Source: Rhodoferax sp. (GTDB lineage Bacteria; Pseudomonadota; Gammaproteobacteria; Burkholderiales; Burkholderiaceae_C). From it: a stretch of 64,000 bases of DNA. The notes beneath the pieces were generated by a model. The model saw only the letters and a program-made list of their open reading frames with translations. It was not told the origin of the DNA and made no database searches. How positions within the stretch are numbered: the stretch's first letter is position 1; every line of letters starts with the position of its first letter. Positions 8,517 through 17,118 of this stretch are shown in pieces. The DNA is taken from NCBI GenBank assembly GCA_030682475.1, contig JAUXOA010000028.1, positions 1 through 64,000 of the forward strand, written 5' to 3'. The position numbers and the translations under genes were made by a program.

Positions 8517-9440
8517 TTAGAATTTCTCATGCGGCGCCAGGTAGCGCCACTGACCCACTGGCAGATTGCCCAGCATCACATTGCCGATGCGAACGCGTTT
8601 AAGGCCCACCACTTTCAGGCCGACCAGTTCGCACATGCGGCGAATCTGGCGTTTTTTGCCTTCGGTTAACACCACGCGCAGTTGCTCGGGGTTTTGCCAG
8701 CTAACCTTGGCCGGTTTCAGGGCCTGGCCGTCCAGGCTCAGGCCGTGGCGCAAGCGGGCCAGCATCGCCGGTGGAAAGACGGCTTGCACATTGGTGGTGA
8801 TGGGGTCGTCATCGTCGATGCGCTGAAGCTGGCTGGGATGGGGGTCAAGCTGGTTCAAGCCGGTCGGACTCAGACCGAGATACACCACCCGTACCAGGTA
8901 TTCCTTTTCCATCACAGCGTCTTCGCCAATCAGTTGACGCGCCACGCGGCCGTCCTGCGTGAGAACGAGCAGGCCAATCGAATCAATGTCCAGGCGTCCG
9001 GCAGGCACCAGGCTTTGCAGTTGCTTGGGGTGAAAAAAGAAGCGCGCGTTGTCCTCGGCCCAGCGGTTTTGTGGCTGGATCAGGGTGATGGCGGGCAGGT
9101 GACCGTCTTCGGCCTGGCCGCTCACAATCCCGATTGGCTTGTTGAGCAAAATCGTGACCTGGTTGGCCTGCTGGCCTTGGGCCTGCTTGCTCACCTCAAT
9201 GCGCACATCCGGTGTGACCTGCATGCCCATGGTAGCGATTTCGCCATTGACCTTGACCCAGCCCCGGCCAATCCAGTCGTCGGCTTCGCGGCGCGACGCC
9301 ATTCCCAGCTCGGCCATGCGCTTGTTCAGGCGCAGGGTGCCGTTGGCGGTGGCTGTACCCGCACCAGCCGTGGTGGACGGCGTCCGGCCGGGGGGTGCTG
9401 CGGCGCGGCGAAACATGGGAGGGTTGTGGGAGTCTGTCAT
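8517..9440 (-). CDS. 23S rRNA pseudouridine synthase, RluF/RsuA type
   Basis: A 307-aa enzyme that isomerises a uridine to pseudouridine in structured RNA. The order is a Ser/Thr/Ala/Pro-rich N-terminal leader (about residues 1-35), an S4 RNA-binding domain (RLNKRMAELGMASRREAD), then the RsuA-type catalytic domain with GRLDIDSIGLLVLTQDG holding the catalytic Asp, and the conserved GKKRQIRRMCELVG segment. The closest E. coli relative is RluF, judged by the C-terminal GxWRxL motif and general layout; the exact target U is not provable here. The stop codon abuts a REP-like repeat cluster, and the start is 14 nt from the stop of the upstream Crp/Fnr gene in the same direction. Confidence 0.9.
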   Translation of the reverse strand: MTDSHNPPMFRRAAAPPGRTPSTTAGAGTATANGTLRLNKRMAELGMASRREADDWIGRGWVKVNGEIATMGMQVTPDVRIEVSKQAQGQQANQVTILLNKPIGIVSGQAEDGHLPAITLIQPQNRWAEDNARFFFHPKQLQSLVPAGRLDIDSIGLLVLTQDGRVARQLIGEDAVMEKEYLVRVVYLGLSPTGLNQLDPHPSQLQRIDDDDPITTNVQAVFPPAMLARLRHGLSLDGQALKPAKVSWQNPEQLRVVLTEGKKRQIRRMCELVGLKVVGLKRVRIGNVMLGNLPVGQWRYLAPHEKF

Positions 9441-9454
9441 TTGCTATATATTTT

Positions 9455-10207
9455 CTAGCTGCCAAGCGCTATTTTACGTGGGCTATCGGTCAATTTATTG
9501 AAAAAAATCGGGAAACGCAGGGCCTGCAGGTTCAGCACCCGCAGGCCACCATATTCGACCCGGATTGAGCCTTGCTTGGCCAGCGCTGTCAAGGCCTCGT
9601 TCACGCGCTGGCGTGACAAACCCACCAGATAGGCCAGCTCCTGCTGGGTGATGCGCAGCACCTCGCCCACGCCCGGGTACAGCACCGGGTTGAGCAGTGC
9701 GGCCAGGCTGCGCGCCACGCGGATGTCGGGGTTGGTCATGCGGTCGATTTCGCGCCCGGCAATGAACTGGCCGAGCCGTTCGTTGAGCTGGTTCATCACA
9801 AAGCGGTTGAAACCAATCGAGTGGTCCAGCAGCCAGTGAAAGGTGTCCACATGCAGTCCGGCCACTCTGCTTTTGCGCAGGGCCTGGATGTTGTAACGGT
9901 AGGGCTCGCGCTTGAGGGCCGTGCCCTCGCCAAACCAGCCACCGGGCGGCACACCCATAAAAGTAATGGTCACACCCTCGGCGTTGTCGCTGCTCATCTT
10001 GAGCAAGCCGTCCACTACGCCAAACCAGTAGGTCACCGGGCGGCCGATGCGGCACACGTAGTCACCGGGGCCGGCATCGGCAATTTTCAGGTCGTCCTGC
10101 GCGCGCTCGCGTTCAGCCGGCACCAGCAGGTGCAGCCACGGAATGGTGTCAAGCTCGGCCGCAGTCAGGGGTCGGCGACGCTGGTGCAGGGAGGTATCTG
10201 GGACCAT
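9455..10207 (-). CDS. Crp/Fnr-family transcriptional regulator
   Basis: About 250 aa from ATG 10207; an in-frame GTG at 10249 would add 14 residues. The N-terminal cyclic-nucleotide-like beta-roll domain (GDYVCRIGRPVTYWFGVVDGLLKM) is followed by a long dimerisation helix and a C-terminal helix-turn-helix (TQQELAYLVGLSRQRVNEALTAL). No cysteine cluster for an FeS centre as in Fnr is visible. It is divergent from the CoA ligase/Liv transporter operon, and the 178-bp gap holds a perfect TTGTCGT/ACGACAA palindrome that could be its operator. It may therefore control that operon; the effector is unknown. Confidence 0.9.
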   Translation of the reverse strand: MVPDTSLHQRRRPLTAAELDTIPWLHLLVPAERERAQDDLKIADAGPGDYVCRIGRPVTYWFGVVDGLLKMSSDNAEGVTITFMGVPPGGWFGEGTALKREPYRYNIQALRKSRVAGLHVDTFHWLLDHSIGFNRFVMNQLNERLGQFIAGREIDRMTNPDIRVARSLAALLNPVLYPGVGEVLRITQQELAYLVGLSRQRVNEALTALAKQGSIRVEYGGLRVLNLQALRFPIFFNKLTDSPRKIALGS

Positions 10208-10268
10208 GGCGGATGCGCTGTAAGTTGGCGGAAAGCGGAGGGAAAACACCTACCGAGAAAAGTCGCAA

Positions 10269-10286
10269 TTGTCGTCCAAACGACAA
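10269..10286. promoter_or_regulatory. Palindrome, candidate Crp/Fnr-family operator
   Basis: TTGTCGTCCAAACGACAA has two perfect 7-bp arms around a 4-nt centre. It lies in the divergent gap between the Crp/Fnr-type gene and the acyl-CoA ligase gene, 98 bp before the latter's start. Size and symmetry fit a dimeric helix-turn-helix regulator. The link to the adjacent regulator is inference. Confidence 0.55.
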
Positions 10287-10323
10287 CTTGGCGTCAAACG
10301 AATGTCTACTATTCCTTAAATTC

Positions 10324-10354
10324 GTTGGGGACAGAGCTAAGGGCCTGTCCCGCA
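10324..10354. repeat. REP-like element, short variant
   Basis: GTTGGGGACAGAGCTAAG and then GGCCTGTCCCGCAAG give GGGACAG/CTGTCCC arms around a short loop. It belongs to the same family as the cluster at 8311-8516 but has a different loop. It sits between the palindromic operator candidate and the CoA-ligase start, so it would lie in that mRNA leader if the promoter is upstream. Confidence 0.65.
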
Positions 10355-10384
10355 AGTTCATTAGTTTGAAGACAAGGTGCCGGG

Positions 10385-12331
10385 ATGCAGTCCACTTTCC
10401 CTCGACTTCTTTTAAATCACGCCGCCCAGCGCCCGCTTGAGCCCGCCATGCGTGAGAAAGAGTATGGCATCTGGCAGGCACTGTCCTGGGCTGAGCTGGC
10501 CGCGCTGGTCGAGCAGTTGGCTTGTGGCCTGCATCAGGCCGGGCTGCGCCGGGGCGAACACATGGTGGTGGTGGGTGCCAACCGGCCCCGTCTGTACGCC
10601 ACGATGCTGGCGGTTCAATCTCTGGGTGCCATCCCGATCCCCCTGTACCAGGATGCTGCTGCGCTGGAGTGCGTGTTTCCCATCAACAACGCTGACGTGC
10701 GTTTTGCCTTTGCCGAAGACCAGGAGCAGGTCGACAAGTTGCTGGAAATTCGCGCGCAGTGCCCACAGCTCTCCAACATTTACTTCGACGATTCGCGTGG
10801 CCTGCGCAATTACGACGAGCCGGGTCTGGCGTCGGTGGATGAGCTGCTGGCTGCGGGCAAGGCGTTTACTGCCCTGCACGCCGACTTCCTGACAACGGCA
10901 GTGAACCAGCTCAAGCCGGATGATGTGGCGGCCATGTTTTTTACCTCGGGCACCACCGGCAACCCCAAGGGCGTGGTGCATACCCACAACTCGCTGTTGG
11001 ACCGGGCCAAGGCCGGCGCTGACTTTGATAAGTTAACCCACAAGGAAGAGGTGCTGGCCTACCTGCCACCCGCCTGGATTGGGCAGAACATCTTTAGCTA
11101 CGCGCAGTGGCTGGCCTGCGGCTACGTGGTGAATTGCCCCGAGTCGGCCGCCACCGTCACCATCGACCTCAAGGAAGTGGGCCCCACCTATTACTTTGCA
11201 CCGCCCCGGGTGTTTGAAGGGCTGCTCACCAGTGTCATGATCCGCATGGAAGATGCCGGGGCGATCAAGCGCCGCATGTTTCACTATTTCATGGCGGTGG
11301 CGCAACGGGTCGGCCCGGCCAAAATGGACGGCAAGTCACTCTCTTGGGTTGATGGCTTGTTGTATGCGCTGGGCAATGTGTTCGTGTACGGCCCGCTGCG
11401 CAACAACCTCGGTATGAGTCGCGTGCGCGTGGCCTACACCGCAGGCGAGGCGATTGGCCCGGACCTGTTTACGTTTTACCGCTCCATTGGCATCAACCTC
11501 AAGCAGTTGTACGGCTCCACCGAGACCGCCGTGTTTGTCTGCCTGCAGCCGGACCACGAGGCCCGCGCCGACACGGTGGGCATCCCGATCGCCGGGGTCG
11601 AAATCAAGGTCGCCGACAACGGCGAGATTCTGGTCAAGTCGCCGGGCCTGCTCAAGGAATATTTCAAAAACCCGGCAGCTACCGCCGAAGTGCTGACCGC
11701 CGACGGCTGGTACCACACCAGTGACGCAGGCTTTCTGGATGCGCATGGTCATCTCAAGATCATCGACCGCGTGAAAGATGTGGGCCGCATCAAGGGCGGC
11801 GCCAATGACGGTGCCATGTTTGCGCCCAAGTATGTGGAGAACAAGCTCAAGTTTTTCCCGCACATCAAGGAAGTGGTGGCCTATGGCGATGGGCGTGAAA
11901 AAGTCTGCGTCATGGTCAATATCGATTTTGACGCAGTCGGCAACTGGGCCGAGCGGCGCAACCTGCCTTATGCCGGCTACACCGATCTGGCGCAAAAACC
12001 CGAGGTCTACCAGCTCATCAAGGAGTGCGTCGAGAAAGTGAATGCCGACCTGAGCGTCGACGCTTTGCTGGCGGGCTCGCAGATCAGCCGGTTTTTGGTG
12101 CTGCACAAAGAGCTCGACGCTGATGATGGTGAGCTGACGCGGACCAACAAGGTGCGGCGCGGCTTCATCGGCGAGAAATACCAGCCGCTGATTGATGCGC
12201 TGTACAGTGGCAAGACCGCGCAGTTCATTGAAACCATTGTGAAGTTTGAAGACGGCCGCAGCGGCAGCGTCAGTGCCACGCTGAAAATCAGTGACAGCAG
12301 AACTTTTGCCCCGGTGAAGGTTGCCGCATGA
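10385..12331 (+). CDS. Long-chain-type acyl-CoA synthetase (AMP-forming)
   Basis: A 648-aa ANL ligase of the FadD/FAA-like branch that activates a carboxylic acid to its CoA thioester. Motifs are FTSGTTGNPKGVVHTH (P-loop), YGSTE (A5), GWYHTSDAGF (A7) and the hinge DRVKDVGRIKGG. The C-terminal extension is characteristic of the long-chain branch. It is the first gene of a run with LivG, LivH, LivM, LivK, LivF and a PaaK-like ligase, a layout in which the transporter brings in an acid and the ligases trap it as CoA ester. The substrate may be an aryl- or medium-chain fatty acid; not determinable here. A palindrome and a REP-like element lie upstream. Confidence 0.9.
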   Translation: MQSTFPRLLLNHAAQRPLEPAMREKEYGIWQALSWAELAALVEQLACGLHQAGLRRGEHMVVVGANRPRLYATMLAVQSLGAIPIPLYQDAAALECVFPINNADVRFAFAEDQEQVDKLLEIRAQCPQLSNIYFDDSRGLRNYDEPGLASVDELLAAGKAFTALHADFLTTAVNQLKPDDVAAMFFTSGTTGNPKGVVHTHNSLLDRAKAGADFDKLTHKEEVLAYLPPAWIGQNIFSYAQWLACGYVVNCPESAATVTIDLKEVGPTYYFAPPRVFEGLLTSVMIRMEDAGAIKRRMFHYFMAVAQRVGPAKMDGKSLSWVDGLLYALGNVFVYGPLRNNLGMSRVRVAYTAGEAIGPDLFTFYRSIGINLKQLYGSTETAVFVCLQPDHEARADTVGIPIAGVEIKVADNGEILVKSPGLLKEYFKNPAATAEVLTADGWYHTSDAGFLDAHGHLKIIDRVKDVGRIKGGANDGAMFAPKYVENKLKFFPHIKEVVAYGDGREKVCVMVNIDFDAVGNWAERRNLPYAGYTDLAQKPEVYQLIKECVEKVNADLSVDALLAGSQISRFLVLHKELDADDGELTRTNKVRRGFIGEKYQPLIDALYSGKTAQFIETIVKFEDGRSGSVSATLKISDSRTFAPVKVAA

Positions 12332-12339
12332 CCCCTTTC

Positions 12340-12440
12340 ACCGTTCGGGCTGAGCTTGTCGAAGCCCTCCTCACCAACATGGCACCAGCACTTCGACCCT
12401 TCGATAAGCTCAGGACAGGCCAAGCTCAGTGCGAGCGGAA
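12340..12440. repeat. Intergenic inverted repeat (TTCGGGCTGAGCTTGTCGAAG family)
   Basis: CGTTCGGGCTGAGCTTGTCGAAG (first 20 shown by the name) at 12341-12363 pairs with CTTCGACCCTTCGATAAGCT and the following CAGGACAG near 12390-12417; a further partial copy AAGCTCAGTGCGAGCGG ends at 12438. This mobile palindrome is widespread in beta- and gammaproteobacterial intergenic DNA. Here it fills the gap between the CoA ligase and livG, where it could form a hairpin that tunes expression of the downstream genes. Confidence 0.75.
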
Positions 12441-12446
12441 TTTGGT

Positions 12447-13229
12447 ATGAACAAAAAGATAGGCGACGTCATTCTTGATGTCAAAAACATCTCTTTAAGT
12501 TTTGGTGGCGTCAAAGCGCTCGCCGACATCTCTTTCAATGTGAAGGAGCACGAGATCCGCGCCGTCATCGGCCCCAACGGTGCCGGCAAAAGCTCCATGC
12601 TCAACTGCATCAACGGCGTCTACACCCCGCAACACGGTTCGATCACTTTTCGCGGCCAGACCTTCAAGCACATGAACAGCCACCAGGTGGCAGTGATGGG
12701 CGTGGCCCGTACCTTCCAGAATCTGGCGCTGTTCAAGGGCATGAGCGTCCTCGACAACCTTATGTCGGGCCGCAACCTGAAGATCAAAAGCAACCTGCTG
12801 CTGCAGGCGCTAGGCATCGGACCAGCCCAAAAAGAAGAATTCCGGCACCGCGAAGCGGTTGAAAAGATCATCGACTTTCTTGAAATTCAGGCCTACCGTA
12901 AAACGCCGGTGGGGCAACTTCCCTACGGCCTGCAAAAGCGCGTGGACCTCGGTCGGGCTCTGGCCATGGAACCCCAGGTTCTGCTGCTGGACGAGCCGAT
13001 GGCCGGCATGAACGTGGAAGAAAAACAGGACATGTGCCGCTTCGTGCTCGATGTCAACGAAGAGTTCGGCACCACCGTGGTGTTGATCGAGCATGACATG
13101 AGCGTTGTCATGGACATCTCCGACCGCGTGGTGGTGCTCGATTACGGCAAAAAAATTGGCGACGGCACACCCGATGAAGTGCGCAACAACCCGGAAGTAA
13201 TCAAAGCCTATCTGGGCACCTCCCATTGA
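12447..13229 (+). CDS. livG: Branched-chain-type ABC transporter ATPase LivG
   Basis: Cytoplasmic ATPase of a HAAT (Liv) importer, 260 aa from ATG 12447; an earlier in-frame start lies inside the intergenic repeat. Walker A is GPNGAGKS (42-49) and Walker B is LLLDEPMAGM. The signature loop reads LPYGLQKRVDLG rather than LSGGQ, a form usual for this subfamily. The C-terminal extension ending in a YLG motif is LivG-typical. It works with LivF as heterodimer under the LivH/LivM permeases. In this operon the substrate is likely an organic or aromatic acid, not leucine, because two CoA ligases are co-encoded. Confidence 0.93.
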   Translation: MNKKIGDVILDVKNISLSFGGVKALADISFNVKEHEIRAVIGPNGAGKSSMLNCINGVYTPQHGSITFRGQTFKHMNSHQVAVMGVARTFQNLALFKGMSVLDNLMSGRNLKIKSNLLLQALGIGPAQKEEFRHREAVEKIIDFLEIQAYRKTPVGQLPYGLQKRVDLGRALAMEPQVLLLDEPMAGMNVEEKQDMCRFVLDVNEEFGTTVVLIEHDMSVVMDISDRVVVLDYGKKIGDGTPDEVRNNPEVIKAYLGTSH

Positions 13230-13301
13230 TGGAACCCGCAACCATGCAACACCAATTACCAGTAGCGGCAGCGCCGCAAGGATGTTCGTCAGGGATGCCG
13301 T

Positions 13302-13385
13302 GGAACCGGCTCCGCCGGGCCACTGGCATCGCCCCCTTGAGGGGGTATGCGGCTACGCGCAGCGAGCAAGCAACGGGGGGGAGTC
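13302..13385. repeat. Comamonadaceae-type dispersed repeat, copy 1
   Basis: It begins GAACCGGCTCCGCCGGGCCA, has the core GCCCCCTTGAGGGGG and ends GAGCAAGCAACGGGGGGGAG. A second copy at 43924-44008 matches in the same order with roughly 80 percent identity by eye. The core is a short hairpin. It lies directly before livH, so livG and livH are separated by about 160 bp within the operon. Confidence 0.75.
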
Positions 13386-13391
13386 AATAGA

Positions 13392-14321
13392 ATGGCATTT
13401 TTTCTTGAAACACTGCTGGGCGGCCTCATGGCCGGCATGCTGTATTCGCTGGTGGCGTTGGGTTTTGTGCTGATCTACAAGGCGTCCGGCGTGTTCAACT
13501 TTGCCCAAGGCGCCATGGTGCTGTTTGCCGCGCTGGCGATGGCGCGCTTTGCCGAGTGGATTCCGGCCATGACCGGTATCGCCAACCCGATCGTCACCAA
13601 TCTGCTCGCTTTCTTGGTCGCCGGCGTGATTATGTTTGTGGTGGCTTGGCTGATTGAGCGCCTGGTGTTGCGTCACCTGGTGAATCAGGAGGCCACCACC
13701 CTGTTGATGGTCACTTTAGGGATCAGCTACTTTCTGGATGGTATTGGCCAAACCATTTTTGGCAGTGATATTTACAAAATTGATATTGGCATGCCCAAAG
13801 ACCCGGTGTTTGCCTTTGAAAGCGTATTTGAGGGCGGAATTCTGATCAATAAGGAAGATATTTTTTCGGCTTTGATTGCCACCGTGCTGGTGGTTCTGCT
13901 GAGTGTTTTCTTTCAGAAAACTACCACCGGGCGGGCGCTTCGCGCCGTGGCAGACGACCATCAGGCGGCGCAAAGTATTGGCATTCCACTGAACCGCATC
14001 TGGTTCATTGTCTGGTGCGTGGCCGGGGTGGTGGCACTGGTGGCCGGCATGATCTGGGGCAGCAAGCTGGGGGTGCAGTTTTCGCTGACAACGGTGGCGC
14101 TACGTGCCCTGCCAGTGGTGATTTTGGGCGGGCTGACATCGGTGCCGGGCGCCATCATCGGCGGACTCATCATTGGCGTGGGTGAAAAGCTGTCAGAAGT
14201 ATTTTTGGGGCCTTATGTGGGCGGCGGGATCGAAATCTGGTTTGCCTATGTGCTGGCCCTGTTGTTTTTGTTGTTCAGACCGCAAGGGCTGTTTGGTGAA
14301 AAGATCATCGATCGTGTGTAA
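13392..14321 (+). CDS. livH: Branched-chain-type ABC transporter permease LivH
   Basis: Inner-membrane permease of the HAAT family, 309 aa from ATG 13392. An earlier in-frame start at 13347 is inside the dispersed repeat and is rejected. There are about eight hydrophobic segments. Family motifs are LGFVLIYKASGVFNFAQGAM near the N-terminus, the EAA-like loop GRALRAVADDHQAAQSIGI, and the C-terminal LLFRPQGLFGEKI. It is followed after 87 nt by livM. It forms the membrane channel with LivM. Confidence 0.94.
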   Translation: MAFFLETLLGGLMAGMLYSLVALGFVLIYKASGVFNFAQGAMVLFAALAMARFAEWIPAMTGIANPIVTNLLAFLVAGVIMFVVAWLIERLVLRHLVNQEATTLLMVTLGISYFLDGIGQTIFGSDIYKIDIGMPKDPVFAFESVFEGGILINKEDIFSALIATVLVVLLSVFFQKTTTGRALRAVADDHQAAQSIGIPLNRIWFIVWCVAGVVALVAGMIWGSKLGVQFSLTTVALRALPVVILGGLTSVPGAIIGGLIIGVGEKLSEVFLGPYVGGGIEIWFAYVLALLFLLFRPQGLFGEKIIDRV

Positions 14322-14408
14322 CACGAACGATGATCTTTCAGCGAAGACTCGACGAGCGAAGCAAAGTTAAGCGCAGCGTGTCGCAGCTAAAAAAGTATTG
14401 AGATAAAA

Positions 14409-15485
14409 ATGCTCTACAGAGAAAACGGTCAGTTCAAGACCAGCTATCGCGCCGATCAACAGATATTTCCCATTGCGCAGGATCGCTGGGTGGTGTTGCT
14501 GCTCATCGCCGCCGCGTTTATTGTTGTGCCCATGTTGAGCAGCGGCTACATGTTTCGGGCGATCTTCATTCCCTTTTTGATCATGTCGCTGGCGGCGCTA
14601 GGGGTCAATATTCTGGTCGGCTACTGCGGGCAGATTTCATTGGGTTCCGGGGCCTTCATGGCCGTTGGCGCCTATGCTGCCTTTAATTTTTTTGTGCGGG
14701 TACCGGGCATGCCGCTGCTGGCGGCACTGATCTTGGGGGGCTTGTGCTCGGCCGCCTTCGGCATCCTGTTTGGTTTGCCCAGTTTGCGTGTCAAGGGGCT
14801 GTATCTGGCGGTGGCGACGCTGGCCGCGCAGTTTTTCAGTGACTGGATGTTCCTGCGCATCAAGTGGTTTACCAATGACTCGCCGTCGGGATCGGTGTCG
14901 GTGTCGGGTCTCCAGGTTTTCGGCATGCCAATTGAAAGCCCGACCTCCAAATACTTGCTGTGCCTGTCGATTCTGGTGGTGCTGGCGCTGCTCGCCAAGA
15001 ACCTGGTGCGCAGCGCCATTGGCCGTGAATGGATGGCCATCCGCGACATGGACGTCGCCGCCGCAGTGATTGGCATCCGGCCGATGTATGCCAAGCTCAC
15101 CGCTTTTGCCGTGAGCTCTTTCATTATCGGTGTGGCCGGTGCGCTGTGGGGCTTTATTTATCTGGGTGCCTGGGAGCCGGCCGCGTTTTCGGTGGACCTG
15201 TCATTCAAACTGCTGTTCATGGTCATCATTGGCGGCATGGGCTCCATCATGGGTAGTTTTTTTGGCGCCGCCTTCATTGTGATTTTGCCAATCGCCCTGA
15301 ACCAGTTCCTGCCCTTGCTGACCGGGCTGGTTGGGGTCGAGATTTCAACTTCTGGTATCTCGCACGCCGAATTCGTGATTTTTGGGGCGCTGATCATCTG
15401 GTTCCTGATTGTGGAGCCGCATGGCCTGGCCAAATTGTGGTCCATCGGCAAGCAGAAAATGCGGCTGTGGCCGTTCCCGCATTGA
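14409..15485 (+). CDS. livM: Branched-chain-type ABC transporter permease LivM
   Basis: Second HAAT permease, 358 aa, with about ten hydrophobic segments after a polar N-terminus of 25 residues. Motifs are NILVGYCGQISLGSGAFMAV and the cytoplasmic loop GREWMAIRDMDVAAAVIGI, which contacts the ATPases. It lies in the same operon as livG, livH, livK and livF. The C-terminal WFLIVEPHGLAKLW is the usual end of LivM proteins. Confidence 0.94.
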   Translation: MLYRENGQFKTSYRADQQIFPIAQDRWVVLLLIAAAFIVVPMLSSGYMFRAIFIPFLIMSLAALGVNILVGYCGQISLGSGAFMAVGAYAAFNFFVRVPGMPLLAALILGGLCSAAFGILFGLPSLRVKGLYLAVATLAAQFFSDWMFLRIKWFTNDSPSGSVSVSGLQVFGMPIESPTSKYLLCLSILVVLALLAKNLVRSAIGREWMAIRDMDVAAAVIGIRPMYAKLTAFAVSSFIIGVAGALWGFIYLGAWEPAAFSVDLSFKLLFMVIIGGMGSIMGSFFGAAFIVILPIALNQFLPLLTGLVGVEISTSGISHAEFVIFGALIIWFLIVEPHGLAKLWSIGKQKMRLWPFPH

Positions 15486-15609
15486 GTTTTTGATGGACTG
15501 TTTTTTCAGCCGCGCTATAACTTGGGCCGAAGTCAGGTTTTGCTGAAATTTTGTTTTCGTTCGTTCGTTAACCACGGGCACGCAAGTGCCCCTACTTTAG
15601 GAGACATTC

Positions 15610-16926
15610 ATGAAAATTCGTCACATCGTTTTGGCTGGCGTGCTGGCTGCGGTCAGTGCCGGTGCCATTGCCCAGGCCAAGGAACAATTCTTTCCCGGTT
15701 TGCCCTATCGCACCGGTCCCTATGCGCCCAACGGCGTGCCCTGGGCCAACGGATATGCCGACTACCTCAAGCTGACCAACGCGCGCGGCGGCATCAACGG
15801 CGTGAAGATCATTTACGAAGAGTGCGAAACCGGCTATGACACGGCACGCGGCGTGGAGTGTTATGAGCGGCTCAAGGGCAAGCATGGCGGTGCCACGGTA
15901 TTCCAGCCGCTGTCGACCGGCATTACCTTTGCGTTGACCGAGAAGGTGCCTAATGACAAGATTCCACTGATCACTGCAGGCTATGGCCGCAGCGAGAGCC
16001 AGGATGGAACCGTCTTCAAGTGGAACTTCCCGTTGGCCGGTACCTATTGGTTGGCGGCCGATGTCCTGGTGCAGGCGATTGCCAAAAAAGAGGGTGGCCT
16101 GGACAAGCTCAAGGGCAAGAAGGTAGCGCTGGTCTATCACGACTCACCCTACGGCAAGGAGCCAATTGCCCTGTTGCAGGAGCGCGCGGCCATGCATGGT
16201 TTCAGCTTGCAGTTGCTGCCGGTAGCGCACCCCGGTGTTGAACAGAAGGCAACGTGGCTCCAAGTTCGCCAGGCCAAACCGGACTATGTGTTGCTTTGGG
16301 GTTGGGGTGTCATGAACTCCACCTCCCTCAAGGAGGCGCAAGCCACCGGCTACCCACGGGAAAAAATGTACGGTGTCTGGTGGTCAGGTGCCGAGCCCGA
16401 TGTGAAGGACGTGGGTGAAGGTGCCAAAGGCTACAACGCCGTCACCATGCAACACGGGGCGGAACCCAACTCCAAAGTGGTCAAGGACATTTTGGCGATG
16501 GTGCATGACAAAGGCCAGGGCACCGGACCCAAGGAAGAGGTGGGTCAGGTGTTGTACATGCGTGGCGCCATGAGTGCCATGCTGGCGGTCGAAGGCGTGC
16601 GCCGGGCACAGGATCGCTACGGCAAAGGCAAGTGGGTCACCGGCGAGCAGGCACGCTGGGGCTATGAAAATCTGGCGCTCGATCAAAAGAAGCTTGATGC
16701 GCTGGGATTTGCCGGCGTGATGCGTCCGATCAGCACCTCGTGTGTTGACCACATGGGCTCTAACTGGGCACGCCTTCACACCTGGGATGGCAAGAAATGG
16801 GCATTCTCGTCCGACTGGATGCAGGCCGACGAGCAAATTCTCAAGCCGCTGGTCAAAACCACGGCCGCCAAGTACGCCGCCGACAAGAAGCTGACTCCCC
16901 GCACACCTGCGGACTGCCAGTCCTGA
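15610..16926 (+). CDS. Periplasmic substrate-binding protein of the Liv-type transporter
   Basis: A 438-aa secreted binding protein of type I fold, with a signal peptide cleaved near AIAQA (residues about 1-22). ATG 15610 has AGGAGA 6 nt before it. It belongs to the HAAT group of receptors with the YDTARGVECYERLK segment, often near aromatic-acid or acyl-CoA ligase genes rather than amino-acid genes. Four Cys residues in the mature part (in EECETG, VECY, TSCVDH and ADCQS) could form disulfides. It delivers the ligand to LivH/LivM. The ligand is unknown. Confidence 0.92.
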   Translation: MKIRHIVLAGVLAAVSAGAIAQAKEQFFPGLPYRTGPYAPNGVPWANGYADYLKLTNARGGINGVKIIYEECETGYDTARGVECYERLKGKHGGATVFQPLSTGITFALTEKVPNDKIPLITAGYGRSESQDGTVFKWNFPLAGTYWLAADVLVQAIAKKEGGLDKLKGKKVALVYHDSPYGKEPIALLQERAAMHGFSLQLLPVAHPGVEQKATWLQVRQAKPDYVLLWGWGVMNSTSLKEAQATGYPREKMYGVWWSGAEPDVKDVGEGAKGYNAVTMQHGAEPNSKVVKDILAMVHDKGQGTGPKEEVGQVLYMRGAMSAMLAVEGVRRAQDRYGKGKWVTGEQARWGYENLALDQKKLDALGFAGVMRPISTSCVDHMGSNWARLHTWDGKKWAFSSDWMQADEQILKPLVKTTAAKYAADKKLTPRTPADCQS

Positions 16927-16955
16927 TTTAGGGCTGTCATCGTGAGGTAGTAGCT

Positions 16956-17043
16956 TTGTCATCCCGGGCTTGATCCGGGATCCATGACTTTTGCACAACA
17001 GGGTGCGGGGTCATGGATTGCGGGTCAAGCCCGCAATGACAGA
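16956..17043. repeat. Intergenic inverted repeat (GTCATCCCGGGCTTGATCC family)
   Basis: The left arm TTGTCATCCCGGGCTTGATC (16956-16975) continues CGGGATCCATGA. The right arm GGTCATGGATTGCGGGTCAA continues GCCCGCAATGACA to 17042. The arms are complementary over about 30 bp with mismatches, giving a long hairpin between livK and livF. Repeats of this sequence are common in alpha- and betaproteobacteria. Confidence 0.75.
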
Positions 17044-17118
17044 CATCATCATGACAGCGCAATTGGCAGCATTGCGTGCAGCGCTGCCAATTGTGCGCAA
17101 GGGTAAAGGCAAAAATTT

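Noticed and set aside
8291-8602. 103-aa frame with the internal repeat VEDRAGSLRVTAVCPT
   Set aside because: The amino-acid repeat is just the translated REP-like DNA and the frame runs into rluF antisense.
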